Shown: in pieces, positions 53,845 through 63,614 of the stretch
Layout: every line of letters begins with the position of its first letter
Position numbering within the stretch: position 1 is the first letter of the stretch
From: Pontiellaceae bacterium B12227
Lineage (GTDB): Bacteria; Verrucomicrobiota; Kiritimatiellia; Kiritimatiellales; Pontiellaceae
Reading direction: 5' to 3'
DNA length: 64,000 nucleotides
Assembly (NCBI GenBank): GCA_029432775.1
Contig: JAROAZ010000003.1
Coordinates: 124,001 to 188,000, forward strand
Notes under the pieces: generated by a model
Told to the model about the DNA's origin: nothing
Databases searched by the model: none
Seen by the model: the letters and a program-made list of their open reading frames with translations, nothing else
Program-made: the position numbers and the translations under genes

Positions 53845-55638
53845 ATGGGCTATCAAAGTACAAGAGAATGTATCGAGGCATTGGAAAAACACGGGCAGCT
53901 GCTGCGGATTACCGAAGAAGTTGACCCTCATTTGGAAATGGCCGAGATTCAGCGCCGGGTCTATCAGGCCGGCGGGCCGGCCCTGCTGTTCGAAAACGTG
54001 AAGGGCTGTAAATTTCCCTGCGCCTCGAACCTGTTCGGCACACCCGAACGGGCCAAGCTGATCTTCAGCGATACCTACGATCAGGTTGCTGCGCTCGTGG
54101 GGGCCAAGGCCGATCCGGCCGGGCTCATGAAAAAACCGGGCAAGGCGCTGAAGGCCGGACTTTCCGCCCTCCATGCGCTGCCGAAAAGGGTAAGTCAACG
54201 TGCGGCTCCGGTTTTTGAATGCCGCGCCAAACTCAGCGATCTGCCGCCCATCGTCAGCTGGCCGGATGACGGCGGGCCGTTCATTACCCTGCCGCAGGTC
54301 TATAGCGAGCACCCGGATCATCCCGGCAAGCCGCTGAAGAGTAATCTCGGCATGTACCGCATTCAGGTCAGCGGCAATGAATTTGTGAAAGATGAAGAGG
54401 TGGGTTTGCACTACCAGCTTCACCGCGGCATCGGGGTGCATCAGAAACTGCACAAGGAACAGGATAAGCCGTTCCGCGTGGCCATCTTCATCGGCGGACC
54501 GCCGGCCATGAGCTTTTCCGCCGTCATGCCGCTGCCCGAAGGCATGCCCGAAGTCGCCTTTGCCGGGTTGCTCGCCGGCCGCCGCTTCCGCTACGCGCAT
54601 TACAAAGACTGGACGGTCTCGGCCGAGGCCGACTTCTGTATCGTCGGCACGATCAAAGAAGAGCTGAAACGCGAAGGCCCGTTCGGCGACCATTTGGGCT
54701 ACTACAGTCTCGACCATCTTTTCCCCTGTCTGGAAGTGGAAGAGGTGTTTCACCGCAAAGACGCCATCTGGCCGTTTACGGTCGTGGGCCGTCCGCCGCA
54801 GGAAGACACCACCTTCGGGGAAGTCATTCACGATATGACCGGTGTGGCCATTCCAACGGAACTGCCCGGTCTCAAAGCCGTGCACGCGGTCGATGCCGCC
54901 GGCGTTCACCCGCTGTTGCTTGCCATTGGGGAAGAGCGCTACACGCCCTACATGAAAACGATGCGTCCTTCCGAGTTGCTGACCATCTCCAACGCGATAC
55001 TCGGCAAAGGGCAACTGTCGTTGGCCAAATATCTGTTCATCGTGAACGAGGCCGATAATCCCGATTTAGACATTCACGATATTCCTGCCTATTTCTCACA
55101 TCTGCTTACACGAATTAAGTGGGAGCGGGATCTGCATTTCCAGACCGAGACCAGTATCGACACGCTCGACTATTCCGGCGACGCGCTGAATCACGGGTCC
55201 AAGGTCGTTTTTGCCGCCAGCGGGGAAGTTTTCCGGACATTGGAAACAGAAAAGCCCGAGCTGGAGAGCACTGAAGTGGTGGCTCCCGGTATTCTCGCCA
55301 TGTCATCCACCTTCGAGCTCGAAACCTTTGCCCGGCAGATGGAAGGGTTGGTTTCGGCCGATGACTTCCCCCTGATCGTACTGTGCGACGAGCCGGAATT
55401 TCTCGCGGCGGACTTCAATAATTTTCTATGGGTCACCTTCACGCGTTCGAACCCGGCCCGCGATATGCACGGCGTCGGGGCCAAAACGGAATTCAAGCAC
55501 TGGGGATGCACCGGTCCGCTCATCATTGACGCCCGGCTGAAGCCGCACCACGCCCCGCCGCTCATCGAAGATCCGCAGGTTACCGCAAAGGTTGATGCGC
55601 TGTTTGCTCCAGGCGGTGCATTGAATTCGCGGGCCTAA
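53845..55638 (+). CDS. UbiD-family prenylated-FMN decarboxylase
   Basis: 597 residues of the UbiD superfamily. Landmarks are GGPALLFENVKGCKFPCASNLFG (about 43-65), the prFMN/metal region LGMYRIQV and HRGIGVHQ, the catalytic-site stretch EGPFGDHLGYYS with its acidic residue, and DIHDIPAYFSHLL-type C-terminal strands. These enzymes reversibly decarboxylate aromatic or unsaturated acids and need UbiX-made prFMN; ubiX is not in the window. It could serve a quinone pathway, but no other quinone gene is nearby. It begins 76 bp after the AttH-like gene and converges on a DUF1080 gene with a 4-bp overlap. Confidence 0.94.
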   Translation: MGYQSTRECIEALEKHGQLLRITEEVDPHLEMAEIQRRVYQAGGPALLFENVKGCKFPCASNLFGTPERAKLIFSDTYDQVAALVGAKADPAGLMKKPGKALKAGLSALHALPKRVSQRAAPVFECRAKLSDLPPIVSWPDDGGPFITLPQVYSEHPDHPGKPLKSNLGMYRIQVSGNEFVKDEEVGLHYQLHRGIGVHQKLHKEQDKPFRVAIFIGGPPAMSFSAVMPLPEGMPEVAFAGLLAGRRFRYAHYKDWTVSAEADFCIVGTIKEELKREGPFGDHLGYYSLDHLFPCLEVEEVFHRKDAIWPFTVVGRPPQEDTTFGEVIHDMTGVAIPTELPGLKAVHAVDAAGVHPLLLAIGEERYTPYMKTMRPSELLTISNAILGKGQLSLAKYLFIVNEADNPDLDIHDIPAYFSHLLTRIKWERDLHFQTETSIDTLDYSGDALNHGSKVVFAASGEVFRTLETEKPELESTEVVAPGILAMSSTFELETFARQMEGLVSADDFPLIVLCDEPEFLAADFNNFLWVTFTRSNPARDMHGVGAKTEFKHWGCTGPLIIDARLKPHHAPPLIEDPQVTAKVDALFAPGGALNSRA

Positions 55639-56339
55639 TCAAGCACCTTTACTTTGATGTTGCGGTAGTGGACTTCGCATTTCGGATCGTGGGCCTGTAG
55701 CGCAAAAGTGCCCTCAGATAGTTTTCGGCCTTTAAACTGCGGATGTTTCGGCCCGCCTTCCGGCTCGTCATAGTCCACCAGCAGCTCGTCGTTCACGTAG
55801 GTTTTGATGTTGGATCCCGAAACGACGATCCGGTAATCGAACCACTCGCCATCGGTACTGGGCGATGCATCGCGGATCACATGGCTGCCGTTTTTGGGTT
55901 CTTTTTGTCCGGGCTTCATAACGATGATATTTTGTACATCAAACAGGCTGCCGGTTTTAATGACATTTTTATGAGAGGAGTTTACCTGACATTCATAGCC
56001 GCTCTCCGGCCAGCCGGTGTCCTGATACTTTGTATGGATATAAACGCCGCTGTTCGAACCGGGCGTGGTTTTTACCTGCAAATTCAGCTCAAAGTTTTTA
56101 AAGCTCCCGCCGTTTACATCGCCCGTATAAAAGAGGTGGCAGCGTCCGCCCTTAAGGATCAGCACGCCATCTTCAACGAAGAAAGAATCCGGGTTTTCCT
56201 TCGCCGGCGTCCAGCCTTCGAGGTCTTTTCCATTGAACAGCGAAACAGACCCATTGTTCGTGGTTGTAGTCGCACATGCCGCCAACAGGCTGCATCCCAG
56301 CAGTAAGGCTCCGGTTCGGAGCAACGTTTTTGGTTTCAT
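55635..56339 (-). CDS. DUF1080 lipoprotein
   Basis: 234 residues with a lipoprotein signal: GALLLGCSLLAACATTTT, lipobox LAAC with acylated Cys at about 22. DUF1080 domain about 33-232: SLFNGKDLEGWTP, FFVEDGVLILKGG, LQVKTTPGSNSGVYIHTKYQ, GYECQVNSS and YRNIKVKVL. This is a membrane-anchored member of the 3-keto-disaccharide hydrolase/lectin-like fold. It belongs with the other DUF1080 gene in the window as part of polysaccharide use typical for these phyla. Confidence 0.92.
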   Translation of the reverse strand: MKPKTLLRTGALLLGCSLLAACATTTTNNGSVSLFNGKDLEGWTPAKENPDSFFVEDGVLILKGGRCHLFYTGDVNGGSFKNFELNLQVKTTPGSNSGVYIHTKYQDTGWPESGYECQVNSSHKNVIKTGSLFDVQNIIVMKPGQKEPKNGSHVIRDASPSTDGEWFDYRIVVSGSNIKTYVNDELLVDYDEPEGGPKHPQFKGRKLSEGTFALQAHDPKCEVHYRNIKVKVLD

Positions 56340-56381
56340 ACTTCCATGCTATCGCTGCCGAAAGGCGGAAACAAGAGCGAC

Positions 56382-57272
56382 TTACGGGTTAAACTTATCC
56401 CAGCGGCCCTGTTCCCGTTCCATAAGGGCATTGAACTTGGGCGGAGCTGCGATGGAGAGGTTCAGCTCCTGCTGCGTGCCGGGGTGCGGGAAGCGCAGGC
56501 CGATGGAGGCCAGAAAGAGGCCTTTGCCTTTCAGGGTATTCCCGTCTTCGCCGTATTTCGGGTCGCCGACGATCGGGTGGCCGATACCGGCCATATGAAT
56601 CCGCAGCTGGTGCGTTCTTCCAGTGATTGGAAAAAGGTGTACGAGGGTCAGCCGGCCGCTGCGCAGCGACGGCACGGAGTAAACCGGCTCATATTCGCTA
56701 CGGCAGGGCAGGCCGTCGATCGGTGCTTCAATGGTTCCGGAGATTGGAACTTCGCCCATCACGACGGCGCAATAGCGTTTATGAACCCGGCGCGCTTCGA
56801 AGGCCTGACCCAGAAGCCGCTGGGCGCTGGCTGTTTTGGCAATCAGGAGCAGTCCGCTGGTGGAATAGTCGAGCCGGTGCACGGGCCGCGGCCACGGCAG
56901 GGCATCGGGTTTCGGGGAAGGGGCCAGGTTTGCCGAGAGTGCGTTTTCGACCGTCTTGAATTTATTGCCGCTCACTTCGATGCCCGGCGGTTTATTAATT
57001 ACGGCCAGATCGTCATCTTCAAAAACGACGTCCAGCGGAAGGGGATATGTTTTCGGAGCGCGCTGCTGCAGATCCATCAGTTCGATCAGCTGTCCGGCTT
57101 CCACCCAATCGCCACTGTGCGCCGGTTTCCCATTGATGCGGAATTCACCGCGCTTCAGTGCTTTCGAAATACCTTTGCGCGAAAGGAGCGGCTCAAAGAC
57201 GGTCCGGGCATAGTCCGACAACCGCATGGCGTTCGTGTCGTCCGGAACCAGATGGGTTTCCCGTACGATCAT
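56382..57272 (-). CDS. RluA-family RNA pseudouridine synthase
   Basis: 296 residues from MIVRETHLVPDDTNAMRLSDY; an earlier start overlaps the upstream epimerase gene. An S4 domain (about 15-70; KALKRGEFRINGKPAHSGDWVEAGQ) precedes the catalytic domain with the essential Asp in PVHRLDYSTSG, then HKRYCAVV and ITGRTHQLRIHMAGIGHPIVGD. It isomerises uridines in rRNA or tRNA. Dyads at 56618 (FPITG) and, with one mismatch, 56735 are in frame. Confidence 0.93.
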   Translation of the reverse strand: MIVRETHLVPDDTNAMRLSDYARTVFEPLLSRKGISKALKRGEFRINGKPAHSGDWVEAGQLIELMDLQQRAPKTYPLPLDVVFEDDDLAVINKPPGIEVSGNKFKTVENALSANLAPSPKPDALPWPRPVHRLDYSTSGLLLIAKTASAQRLLGQAFEARRVHKRYCAVVMGEVPISGTIEAPIDGLPCRSEYEPVYSVPSLRSGRLTLVHLFPITGRTHQLRIHMAGIGHPIVGDPKYGEDGNTLKGKGLFLASIGLRFPHPGTQQELNLSIAAPPKFNALMEREQGRWDKFNP

Positions 57273-57276
57273 CCGT

Positions 57277-58143
57277 TTAATCGACCACGCGAACGGAGTA
57301 GAACGTTTCAAAGCATTCGCCTACCGGCAGGGTCATCATGCCCGGTTTCTTTTCGAAGGCGATGTTGCTGTCCTGAAAGTCCACCACGCCGTGCCAGGGT
57401 TCGAGGCAGACATAGGCTGCACCGGGTTTGGCCCAAATGCCGAATTGTTTGGCACCGCCGGTGTTCATTTCCAGATAGCGCGTGCGTTGCCGGTTTTTCA
57501 GCCGGACCGTATCGGATTGGATCTCATCAAAAATGAGGGCGTCCTGATCGAACAGGGTTTCGGACAGCGGGATTTCGGTTGCGTGGTCTAAATAGTTGTG
57601 GGAGAAGGTGGAAATCAACAGGTCGCGCATGCCGAGCAGATCCAGCGTTTCCGGTTCGCCGAATTCAATGAAGTAGTCCGCGTGTGCAAAATTTTCCAGG
57701 TCCAGTGCAAAGGCTGGGTGGGAGCCGACCATGAAAGGCAGGGTTTCGGTTCCGGTATTCTCCGCCCGATAGCAAACGGTGAGCGTATCGGCTTCCAGCG
57801 AAAAGCAGACAGTGAATTTAAAGGGAAAGGGGTAGTGGGCCAGCGTCTCTTCCGTGGAGGTGAACTGCAGTTCCGCGCGTTCCGCTTCCTGTTTCACCAG
57901 CTGCGCATCCAGGTTGCGCAGCACGCCGTGGCCCGGCATTACGTAGGGTTTTCCGTTTATCGTGGTTTTGCCTTCGACCAGTTTTCCAACCATTGGAAAA
58001 AGAATGGGCGCGGAACCGGCCCACACATCGGGATCGGCCTGCCACATGAATTCTTCGCCCGTCTGCAGGTCGCTGAAGGAACGGAGTTCTGCTCCGCGGA
58101 GCGCAATGGATGCGCTGAATTTATCGTTCCGGATCGTGATCAT
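57277..58143 (-). CDS. Aldose 1-epimerase family protein (LacX-like)
   Basis: 288 residues, galactose-mutarotase-like supersandwich, distant from the GalM at 30774. Shared features are GAELRSFSD, WAGSAPILFPMVG, MPGHGVLRN (catalytic His), VGSHPAFAL, and VCLEPWHGV (catalytic Glu). It lies 6 bp after the transporter gene and 4 bp before the RluA gene, a compact unit. A 15-bp dyad (57984-57998) encodes FPMVG inside the conserved core. Sugar unknown. Confidence 0.9.
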   Translation of the reverse strand: MITIRNDKFSASIALRGAELRSFSDLQTGEEFMWQADPDVWAGSAPILFPMVGKLVEGKTTINGKPYVMPGHGVLRNLDAQLVKQEAERAELQFTSTEETLAHYPFPFKFTVCFSLEADTLTVCYRAENTGTETLPFMVGSHPAFALDLENFAHADYFIEFGEPETLDLLGMRDLLISTFSHNYLDHATEIPLSETLFDQDALIFDEIQSDTVRLKNRQRTRYLEMNTGGAKQFGIWAKPGAAYVCLEPWHGVVDFQDSNIAFEKKPGMMTLPVGECFETFYSVRVVD

Positions 58144-58149
58144 ATTCGG

Positions 58150-59775
58150 TTATCCAATCAGGCGGATGAGCAGCTTTGAGATGATGATCATGAAGATCAG
58201 TGCAACCGGATAGGCCGAGACATAGCTGATGACCGGAGTCTGGGAATCGGTTTTGGCGGTGATGGCGCCGAGCGCCGGGGTTGAAGTCATTCCGCCGCAG
58301 ATGCCGCCGAGGGCCTGAAGCGGATTCATCTTGAAATATTTCGTGGCAATCGGCCATGCGACAATCAGCGGCAGAACGGAAACACACATGCCGAGCCCAA
58401 ACAGCATAAAACCGTGCTCCTGCAGGGTGCTCACCAGGGCGCCGCCGCCGCGTACGCCGGCGTTGGCAAGGAAGAAGACGAGCCCGAGCTCCTGAAGCAG
58501 CATGCGGGTCTGTCGGGGAATGAAGCCGACAATCGGGCCGATTTTTCCGAAGTGCCCGAGGATGAGTGCCACAAACAACGGGCCGCCCGCAAGGCCGAGT
58601 GTGATCGGGGTGCCGCCCGGCAGGCCGAAGGGCAGCATACCGAGAATGATGCCGAGCGTGAGCCCCACGGAAAGGGACAGCAGGCAGGTGGCATCGATGG
58701 CGCTGGAACGGTGGCCGACGGCGACCGAGAACTTTTTCAGATCGTCCACGCGCCCGACACACGTGAAGTGGTCGTGCCGTTCAATGACGGTGTTGGCATT
58801 CGGTACAAAGGTGAGGCCGAGGCGGGTGATACTGGTGATGACGACGCCGTAGTTGCGGAGCGGGGCCATATCGCCCAGAGTCTGTCCGGCAAAGGCGGAG
58901 GAGGTCACGATGAGGACCTGCCGCTCGTTTTCCACATCCTCATGCAGTTTGGCTTCGGAGCGTTTTCCGATGAGGTCGATGGCGGCTTTCATTTCGCAGC
59001 GGCGGCCGACCAGCAGAAGGATCCGGCCTTCTTCAAACTGGTCGTCATAGCGAAGCGGAACCAGGCTGCCCCCGGAATAGATGCGGCCGATCTGTATGGC
59101 ATTGAAATTGGTGATGCTGGATTCGGAGATGCGTTGCCCGTATAGATTCGGGTTGGTGACTTCCACCAGCACGTTTTCAACCCGGTTGCCGCATTTTCCG
59201 GTATCGGTTTTTGCATCAATCGCGTCGAGGTCGAGTTTCAGCACGCGCGGCAGCACCTGCACAAACAGGACCACGCCGATCACGCCGAAGGGATAGGCAA
59301 TCCCGTAGCCGATACTCACCGAGTCTGCGCCGCCTTTGGCTGCGAGCGTCATGCCCTCCGTTGCGGCGGCGAGGGCGGGGGTGCTGGTAAGCGAGCCGGC
59401 GAAGATGCCGGTTGCCAGCCCGGTGGGGATGCCGAGGAATTTGGCGCCGATCCAGGTCATGGCGGCGCCCAGTGCCACAATCAGAACGGCCAGTTTGGCC
59501 AGGGAGGTGCCTTCGCGGGCCAGCGATGCAAAAAAGCGGTCGCCGGCACCGATGCCGACGCAGTAGACAAACAGCACCAGGCCCAGGGTGCCGACGCCGG
59601 CGGGCAGGGAATAGCCGAGATGTCCGGCGAGCAGGGCGGTGAAGAGTACGCCCGAGCTGCCAAGGCTGATGCCTTTCACCTTCACCTGCCCAAGCAACAG
59701 GCCGGCAGCGATCAGGGCAAACAGCACGATTAAGGGTTGGCTGAGTAATAAGTTGTGCAGGGCTTCAAGGCTCAT
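58150..59775 (-). CDS. AspT/YidE/YbjL-type putative transporter
   Basis: 541 residues. Two membrane halves of about five helices each (about 10-175 and 370-540) flank two TrkA-C-like regulatory domains (about 205-350; SSITNFNAIQIGRIYSGG, GDMAPLRNYGVVITSITR). The repeated GSLTSTPALAAA and GGMTSTPALGAI motifs, one in each half, define the aspartate:alanine exchanger family. Substrate of this branch is unknown; carboxylates or amino acids are likely. It is first of three close minus-strand genes. Confidence 0.9.
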   Translation of the reverse strand: MSLEALHNLLLSQPLIVLFALIAAGLLLGQVKVKGISLGSSGVLFTALLAGHLGYSLPAGVGTLGLVLFVYCVGIGAGDRFFASLAREGTSLAKLAVLIVALGAAMTWIGAKFLGIPTGLATGIFAGSLTSTPALAAATEGMTLAAKGGADSVSIGYGIAYPFGVIGVVLFVQVLPRVLKLDLDAIDAKTDTGKCGNRVENVLVEVTNPNLYGQRISESSITNFNAIQIGRIYSGGSLVPLRYDDQFEEGRILLLVGRRCEMKAAIDLIGKRSEAKLHEDVENERQVLIVTSSAFAGQTLGDMAPLRNYGVVITSITRLGLTFVPNANTVIERHDHFTCVGRVDDLKKFSVAVGHRSSAIDATCLLSLSVGLTLGIILGMLPFGLPGGTPITLGLAGGPLFVALILGHFGKIGPIVGFIPRQTRMLLQELGLVFFLANAGVRGGGALVSTLQEHGFMLFGLGMCVSVLPLIVAWPIATKYFKMNPLQALGGICGGMTSTPALGAITAKTDSQTPVISYVSAYPVALIFMIIISKLLIRLIG

Positions 59776-59868
59776 GTGGAACGTTTAAAGGGTTAAAGGT
59801 TAAGTTTTAAAAGCGGGCACTATACGCCGGACTGCCCGTCTTGCAACTCCGTATTGGCTCCACGGCAT

Positions 59869-59883
59869 TTCCAGACCTTGGAA
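59869..59883. repeat. 15-bp dyad copy in the 257-bp gap before satP
   Basis: TTCCAGACCTTGGAA. The same gap carries a TTAAAGGTTAAGTTTTAA-like low-complexity stretch (59785-59812) similar to the amt-glnK spacer; no gene was seen. Confidence 0.75.
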
Positions 59884-60032
59884 ATAATCCTGAATCGGGC
59901 CGGAATATAAATCCGTACATTATTGCACACAATTACAGAACTAAGGCTTGGCCCCTGCGACGCTTTGCTCTACAACCTGCGTCTTCATTTTCATTTTAAC
60001 CGGTGTTTATTCACCAGAAAAAGGCGATAGAT

Positions 60033-60689
60033 ATGTCTCAGAAAGATGCTCTGGCAAACCCCGCACCCCTCGGATTGATGGGCTTCGGCATGACCACGGT
60101 CCTGCTCAATATTCACAACGCCGGCTTTTTTCCAGACGTTGGAAGTATGATTCTGGGGATGGGGATTTTCTTCGGAGGAATTGCACAGATCATCGCCGGT
60201 ATTCTGGAATATAAAAAGGGCAACACCTTCGGCATGACCGCTTTCACCTCCTATGGTGCATTCTGGCTGACGCTCGTTGCGATGCTTACGCTGCCGAAGC
60301 TCGGACTGGCCTCCGCTCCGCCCGCCGGGTTTGTTGGGTGCTATCTCTTTATGTGGGGTCTGTTCACCGCACTGATGTTCATCGGCACGCTGAAATCCAA
60401 CAAGGTGCTGCAATTTATCTTTGCCTCGCTGGCTCTCCTCTTCTTCCTGCTGGCCCTTGAGCACTGGCTGCCGGAACACGCCGCACGTACCGTGGGCATG
60501 CTGGCCGGCTTTGAAGGCATCATCTGCGGCGCAAGCGCCATCTATCTGGCGATGGCCGAGATCATCAACGAAGCACATGGTACTGTCGTGCTGCCCATCG
60601 GCGAGTATCAGCCCAACAGCGCCGATCAGGCCCGTTTTAAACTGTTCGACGAATTATTACTGGCCAGACGAAACGATCGTATCATCTAA
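60033..60689 (+). CDS. Acetate/succinate transporter, AceTr (GPR1/FUN34/SatP) family
   Basis: 218 residues from [20 protein letters not shown]; the start ten codons earlier has no better ribosome site. The NPAPLGL motif at residues 9-15 is diagnostic, followed by six membrane helices and the [20 protein letters not shown] segment. It imports acetate or succinate with protons or acts as a hexameric anion channel. Its coding end overlaps the convergent YeeE gene by 33 bp. A dyad (60130-60144) encodes FPDVG in a loop. Confidence 0.95.
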   Translation: MSQKDALANPAPLGLMGFGMTTVLLNIHNAGFFPDVGSMILGMGIFFGGIAQIIAGILEYKKGNTFGMTAFTSYGAFWLTLVAMLTLPKLGLASAPPAGFVGCYLFMWGLFTALMFIGTLKSNKVLQFIFASLALLFFLLALEHWLPEHAARTVGMLAGFEGIICGASAIYLAMAEIINEAHGTVVLPIGEYQPNSADQARFKLFDELLLARRNDRII

Positions 60690-61259
60690 AGAACGAGCGG
60701 AGTGCACCGGTTCATTCGGCAGGAACCAGGCAATGGCCATGAACAGAATCCCAAGGGCCCCGGCCAAAGCAAGCGCGGGGAAGGTCGGGAGCAACGCGCT
60801 GTATTTTTCAGAGCCGGTTTCGGCCAGCGTTACTTTTCCGCCGAGCGTGGTGAACAGGGCGGTTGCTTTCAATGCGCCGTAGAGCAGCGTGAAAATGAAT
60901 GCGCCGAGCAGTCCGCCGAGAATGAAGAACGGTGCGTCTTTGCGCAATGCGCCGGCGGCCACCAGTCCGGTGCCCGGGCAGAATCCGGAAATCGCCCAGC
61001 CCAGTCCCATCAGTGCTCCGCCAATGATTACGCCAACGTATGCGCTCTTAACGCTCAAGTGGCCCACATCGGCCCAGCCCAGTGCCAGGAAAGTGAACAG
61101 CAGCAGGCTGCTGAGCCCGATTCCGGTGAAGATGGCCTTCATCAGGTGAAAGTCTTTCAGCCGCAGCATATCAATAATCTTCTGCGGGTTGGCGGCTCCG
61201 ACTTTCTGAAGAACGAAGCCGAAGAAGAAGCCGATGAGGATGGCAAAGATCAGTTCCAT
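60657..61259 (-). CDS. YeeE/YedE-family sulfur transporter, second half
   Basis: 200 residues with about five membrane helices. The motif [18 protein letters not shown] contains the conserved cysteine of the YeeE/YedE (TsuA thiosulfate channel) family. Full-length TsuA is about 350-400 residues with two such halves; here the halves are separate genes 1 bp apart. Likely imports thiosulfate or a related sulfur compound. No TusA-like partner is adjacent. Confidence 0.9.
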   Translation of the reverse strand: MELIFAILIGFFFGFVLQKVGAANPQKIIDMLRLKDFHLMKAIFTGIGLSSLLLFTFLALGWADVGHLSVKSAYVGVIIGGALMGLGWAISGFCPGTGLVAAGALRKDAPFFILGGLLGAFIFTLLYGALKATALFTTLGGKVTLAETGSEKYSALLPTFPALALAGALGILFMAIAWFLPNEPVHSARSLDDTIVSSGQ

Positions 61260-61260
61260 G

Positions 61261-61845
61261 TTATTTCTCCTTCCGATACATCAGCATGGCGGTGGGTACG
61301 GCCACGGCAAATGCGCCCGCGGCGAATAAATATCCGCTCAATGACGTCTGCATCATGCCGCTCATCATATGTCCGCTGGTGCAACCGCCGGCCAGGCGGG
61401 AGCCGAAGAGGACCAAAAATCCGCCGATGAAAACCACGGCGCACCGCTTTACCGGAGAGCTTCCGAATTTTTTCCGCCAGACCGGCGGGGACAGCTGGTC
61501 TGCTGTATCGGGTTTTGATGTGGAAAGACGTGCGGCAACAAAGCCGCCGGCGACCATCGCGAGCACAAAGATAAAGCTGTAGTTCATGGGTTTTGCGATG
61601 TTTTTGGCATATTTGCCGCCGCTCTTGTTCAGATAGGCATTCGGGCTTGAATAGCCGGAGGCCGCTTCGGCATCTTCCACCACCGTATCGCCGGCGAAGA
61701 GATCCATAATGATCCCGTCAAGAATCACAAACTGGGTTGAAACCCCGATCGGTTTAACCGCCACCACGGCCAGCACAAAGGAAATGCCCAGCATGATGCC
61801 GCTGACCTTCCAGTTCCACTGTTTCGCAAACAAGAGTTTTTTCAT
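61261..61845 (-). CDS. YeeE/YedE-family sulfur transporter, first half
   Basis: 194 residues from MKKLLFAKQWNWKVSG after GAAAGGGTATCGGCT; the frame extends upstream without need. It has about four helices and the conserved RLAGGCTSGHMMSGMMQ with the channel cysteine. It pairs with the downstream YeeE gene to form a two-subunit version of the channel. Helices lie about 14-31, 92-110, 138-155 and 170-188. Confidence 0.9.
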   Translation of the reverse strand: MKKLLFAKQWNWKVSGIMLGISFVLAVVAVKPIGVSTQFVILDGIIMDLFAGDTVVEDAEAASGYSSPNAYLNKSGGKYAKNIAKPMNYSFIFVLAMVAGGFVAARLSTSKPDTADQLSPPVWRKKFGSSPVKRCAVVFIGGFLVLFGSRLAGGCTSGHMMSGMMQTSLSGYLFAAGAFAVAVPTAMLMYRKEK

Positions 61846-61968
61846 AGCCGATACCCTTTCTTCCGCGTTGAATAAACGGACCAAGGTAAGACGTAGAAAG
61901 ATACCCGTCAATTTGAAGCTGAGTTAAACTGCGCCCGCTCCCATAGATTGGACGCGGAATGACCGAAG

Positions 61969-62376
61969 CTAATGAGCGGGCATTTGCTCGCCGGTCTCTT
62001 CAACCAGCTGTTTAATGCACTTCACCAACAGGGTCAAAACGCGAATCGGCTTGTGGAAAACATGCTCGGGCCGCATACCCAGTGCCTTGAGTTCTTCCGG
62101 CAGATTGTAGGAAATCGATCCGGTATGGATGATATAGCGTTGGCCGGGAAACCGCTTACTGGCCAACCGGATCAAATCTTCGCCGCTCAGGCCCGGAAGG
62201 CGCAGGTCCACAATACAGACGTCAAACGGCTGCTCCATCATCAGCTCGCGCGCTTCTTCTGTGCTTCCGCAATTGCTGGTGTTAAAACCATAATCGTCAA
62301 GAAAGGCGGATAAGCTGTCGCGAATGGCGGGCTCATCATCTACCACTAAAACCCGGATGTTTGAATAGTTCTGCAT
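61969..62376 (-). CDS. Stand-alone receiver-domain protein, paralogue of 24395-24790
   Basis: 135 residues from MQNYSNIRVLVVDDEPAIRD; a start ten codons earlier cannot be excluded, since neither has a strong ribosome site. It is a receiver only: DVCIVDLRLPGLSGEDLI with phospho-Asp, IIHTGSISYNL and FHKPIRVLTLLVKCI. It is strongly similar across its length to the receiver in the kinase cluster, but here no kinase is adjacent. Confidence 0.9.
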   Translation of the reverse strand: MQNYSNIRVLVVDDEPAIRDSLSAFLDDYGFNTSNCGSTEEARELMMEQPFDVCIVDLRLPGLSGEDLIRLASKRFPGQRYIIHTGSISYNLPEELKALGMRPEHVFHKPIRVLTLLVKCIKQLVEETGEQMPAH

Positions 62377-62430
62377 ATGCACAAATACATAGCTCAAATA
62401 CCCCAAAAACCCAAGACTGTTTTTCGCCGG

Positions 62431-62817
62431 CTAAAGGATTTCGCCGAGAATTGAGTTCAGTGCATTCAAGCCGGATGGAGTGAACAACCAGACCACAGTT
62501 CCGCAATTGAGGATGAGCGTCATCCAATAGACCAACCGGAAAGAGGCCTTCTGCGATTTATGCCGCAGCGCCTGTTGTGCAATCATGGCTCCGGGCCATC
62601 CACCGAGCAGGGCCAACAGATGAAGGTGCGCTTCAGGCGTGCGCCATTGCCCCTTTTGGGCTGCCCTTTTATCGATGGCGTAAATCACAAAGGTGATACC
62701 GCTGATCAGCACAAAGGCCGAAACCAGCATAAGTGTCCGGTTCAGCATCCATTCCGCCATGCCCACGGCCATGAAAAATACCAGACTGATGGTGGAAGAA
62801 CTGATTACTTTGCTCAT
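62431..62817 (-). CDS. DUF1294 membrane protein
   Basis: 128 residues from MSKVISSSTISLVFF, overlapping the SGNH gene by ATGA. DUF1294 signature: IYAIDKRAAQKGQWRTPE followed by LLALLGGWPGAMIAQQ and RHKSQKASFRLVYW. Three to four helices. Function unknown; many homologues carry an N-terminal cold-shock domain, which is absent here. Confidence 0.9.
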   Translation of the reverse strand: MSKVISSSTISLVFFMAVGMAEWMLNRTLMLVSAFVLISGITFVIYAIDKRAAQKGQWRTPEAHLHLLALLGGWPGAMIAQQALRHKSQKASFRLVYWMTLILNCGTVVWLFTPSGLNALNSILGEIL

Positions 62818-63614
62818 CGGGACAGTACCTCGTTCGGTTTGCCGCAAGCCTTTTGCGCGGCGGCTTCAAGCAGTATGCGGGTTTCGGAATCCAGCTGGAT
62901 TTCCACTGGTTGGAGTTTTCCTTTTTTGCGGGCTTGCACAGTCAGCTTTTCGGGCATGTCCTGCGGGGGTTCCTCAAAGAGAGCGGCATAAAAAACCAGA
63001 GCTGTCAGGTAAGCACCTTGTGCCGCAGGGTGCGATTGGTCGCCCGCATGGAGTTTAAGAGAAGGGGTTGCTTCATAGGCTAACTTCCAGGCAATGCCGA
63101 CCGGGGCGATGTCTCCATTCGTCTCATCCGCGAGGCGGGTATAGGACTGGATCAGTTGCTCGTACATAACAGGTAGAAGCGCGGCTCCCTTTTTTGCCTC
63201 TTCGGAATCTCCCTTCATCCATTTAACCGGCCCCTTATAGGCCATCGTCAGATAATAGAGTTTTCGTGCGCCGGTTTTATCGGCCTCCGCAGCCAGGAGC
63301 TTTCCGTATTTAATCATATTGGCCGGATCGCTGACCGGTTCGAAGCTTTGGTTTTGAAATACGATGACATCGAAGGGTGTCTTCTTCATTTTTTCGACGG
63401 CCTTCTTTTCTTCCCAGTGTTGCCGGAACGTCCGGCCGCCGGGCGTTTGCTGTTCGTATTGGAGCGTATGCCCCTTGGCCTCCGCCATCGCCTTCAGGAT
63501 TTCCGGCATGCCGCACACGTAGGTGTAGCTGTTTCCCACAAACAGTACCTTAAGGCTTTTGGCGTGTGCGCCCGACAGCAGCATCAGGGTCACTAATATG
63601 AACCATCTTTTCAT
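62814..63614 (-). CDS. Secreted SGNH/GDSL-type hydrolase
   Basis: 266 residues with a signal peptide (MKRWFILVTLMLLSGAHAKS). Block I is VLFVGNSYTYVCGMPEIL with the nucleophilic Ser, an Asn-containing block follows in VIVFQNQSFEP, and the Asp-x2-His block is DQSHPAAQG. It probably removes acetyl groups from polysaccharides in the periplasm or outside. Such hydrolases are abundant in polysaccharide-degrading PVC bacteria. It is cotranscribed with the DUF1294 gene. Confidence 0.9.
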   Translation of the reverse strand: MKRWFILVTLMLLSGAHAKSLKVLFVGNSYTYVCGMPEILKAMAEAKGHTLQYEQQTPGGRTFRQHWEEKKAVEKMKKTPFDVIVFQNQSFEPVSDPANMIKYGKLLAAEADKTGARKLYYLTMAYKGPVKWMKGDSEEAKKGAALLPVMYEQLIQSYTRLADETNGDIAPVGIAWKLAYEATPSLKLHAGDQSHPAAQGAYLTALVFYAALFEEPPQDMPEKLTVQARKKGKLQPVEIQLDSETRILLEAAAQKACGKPNEVLSR

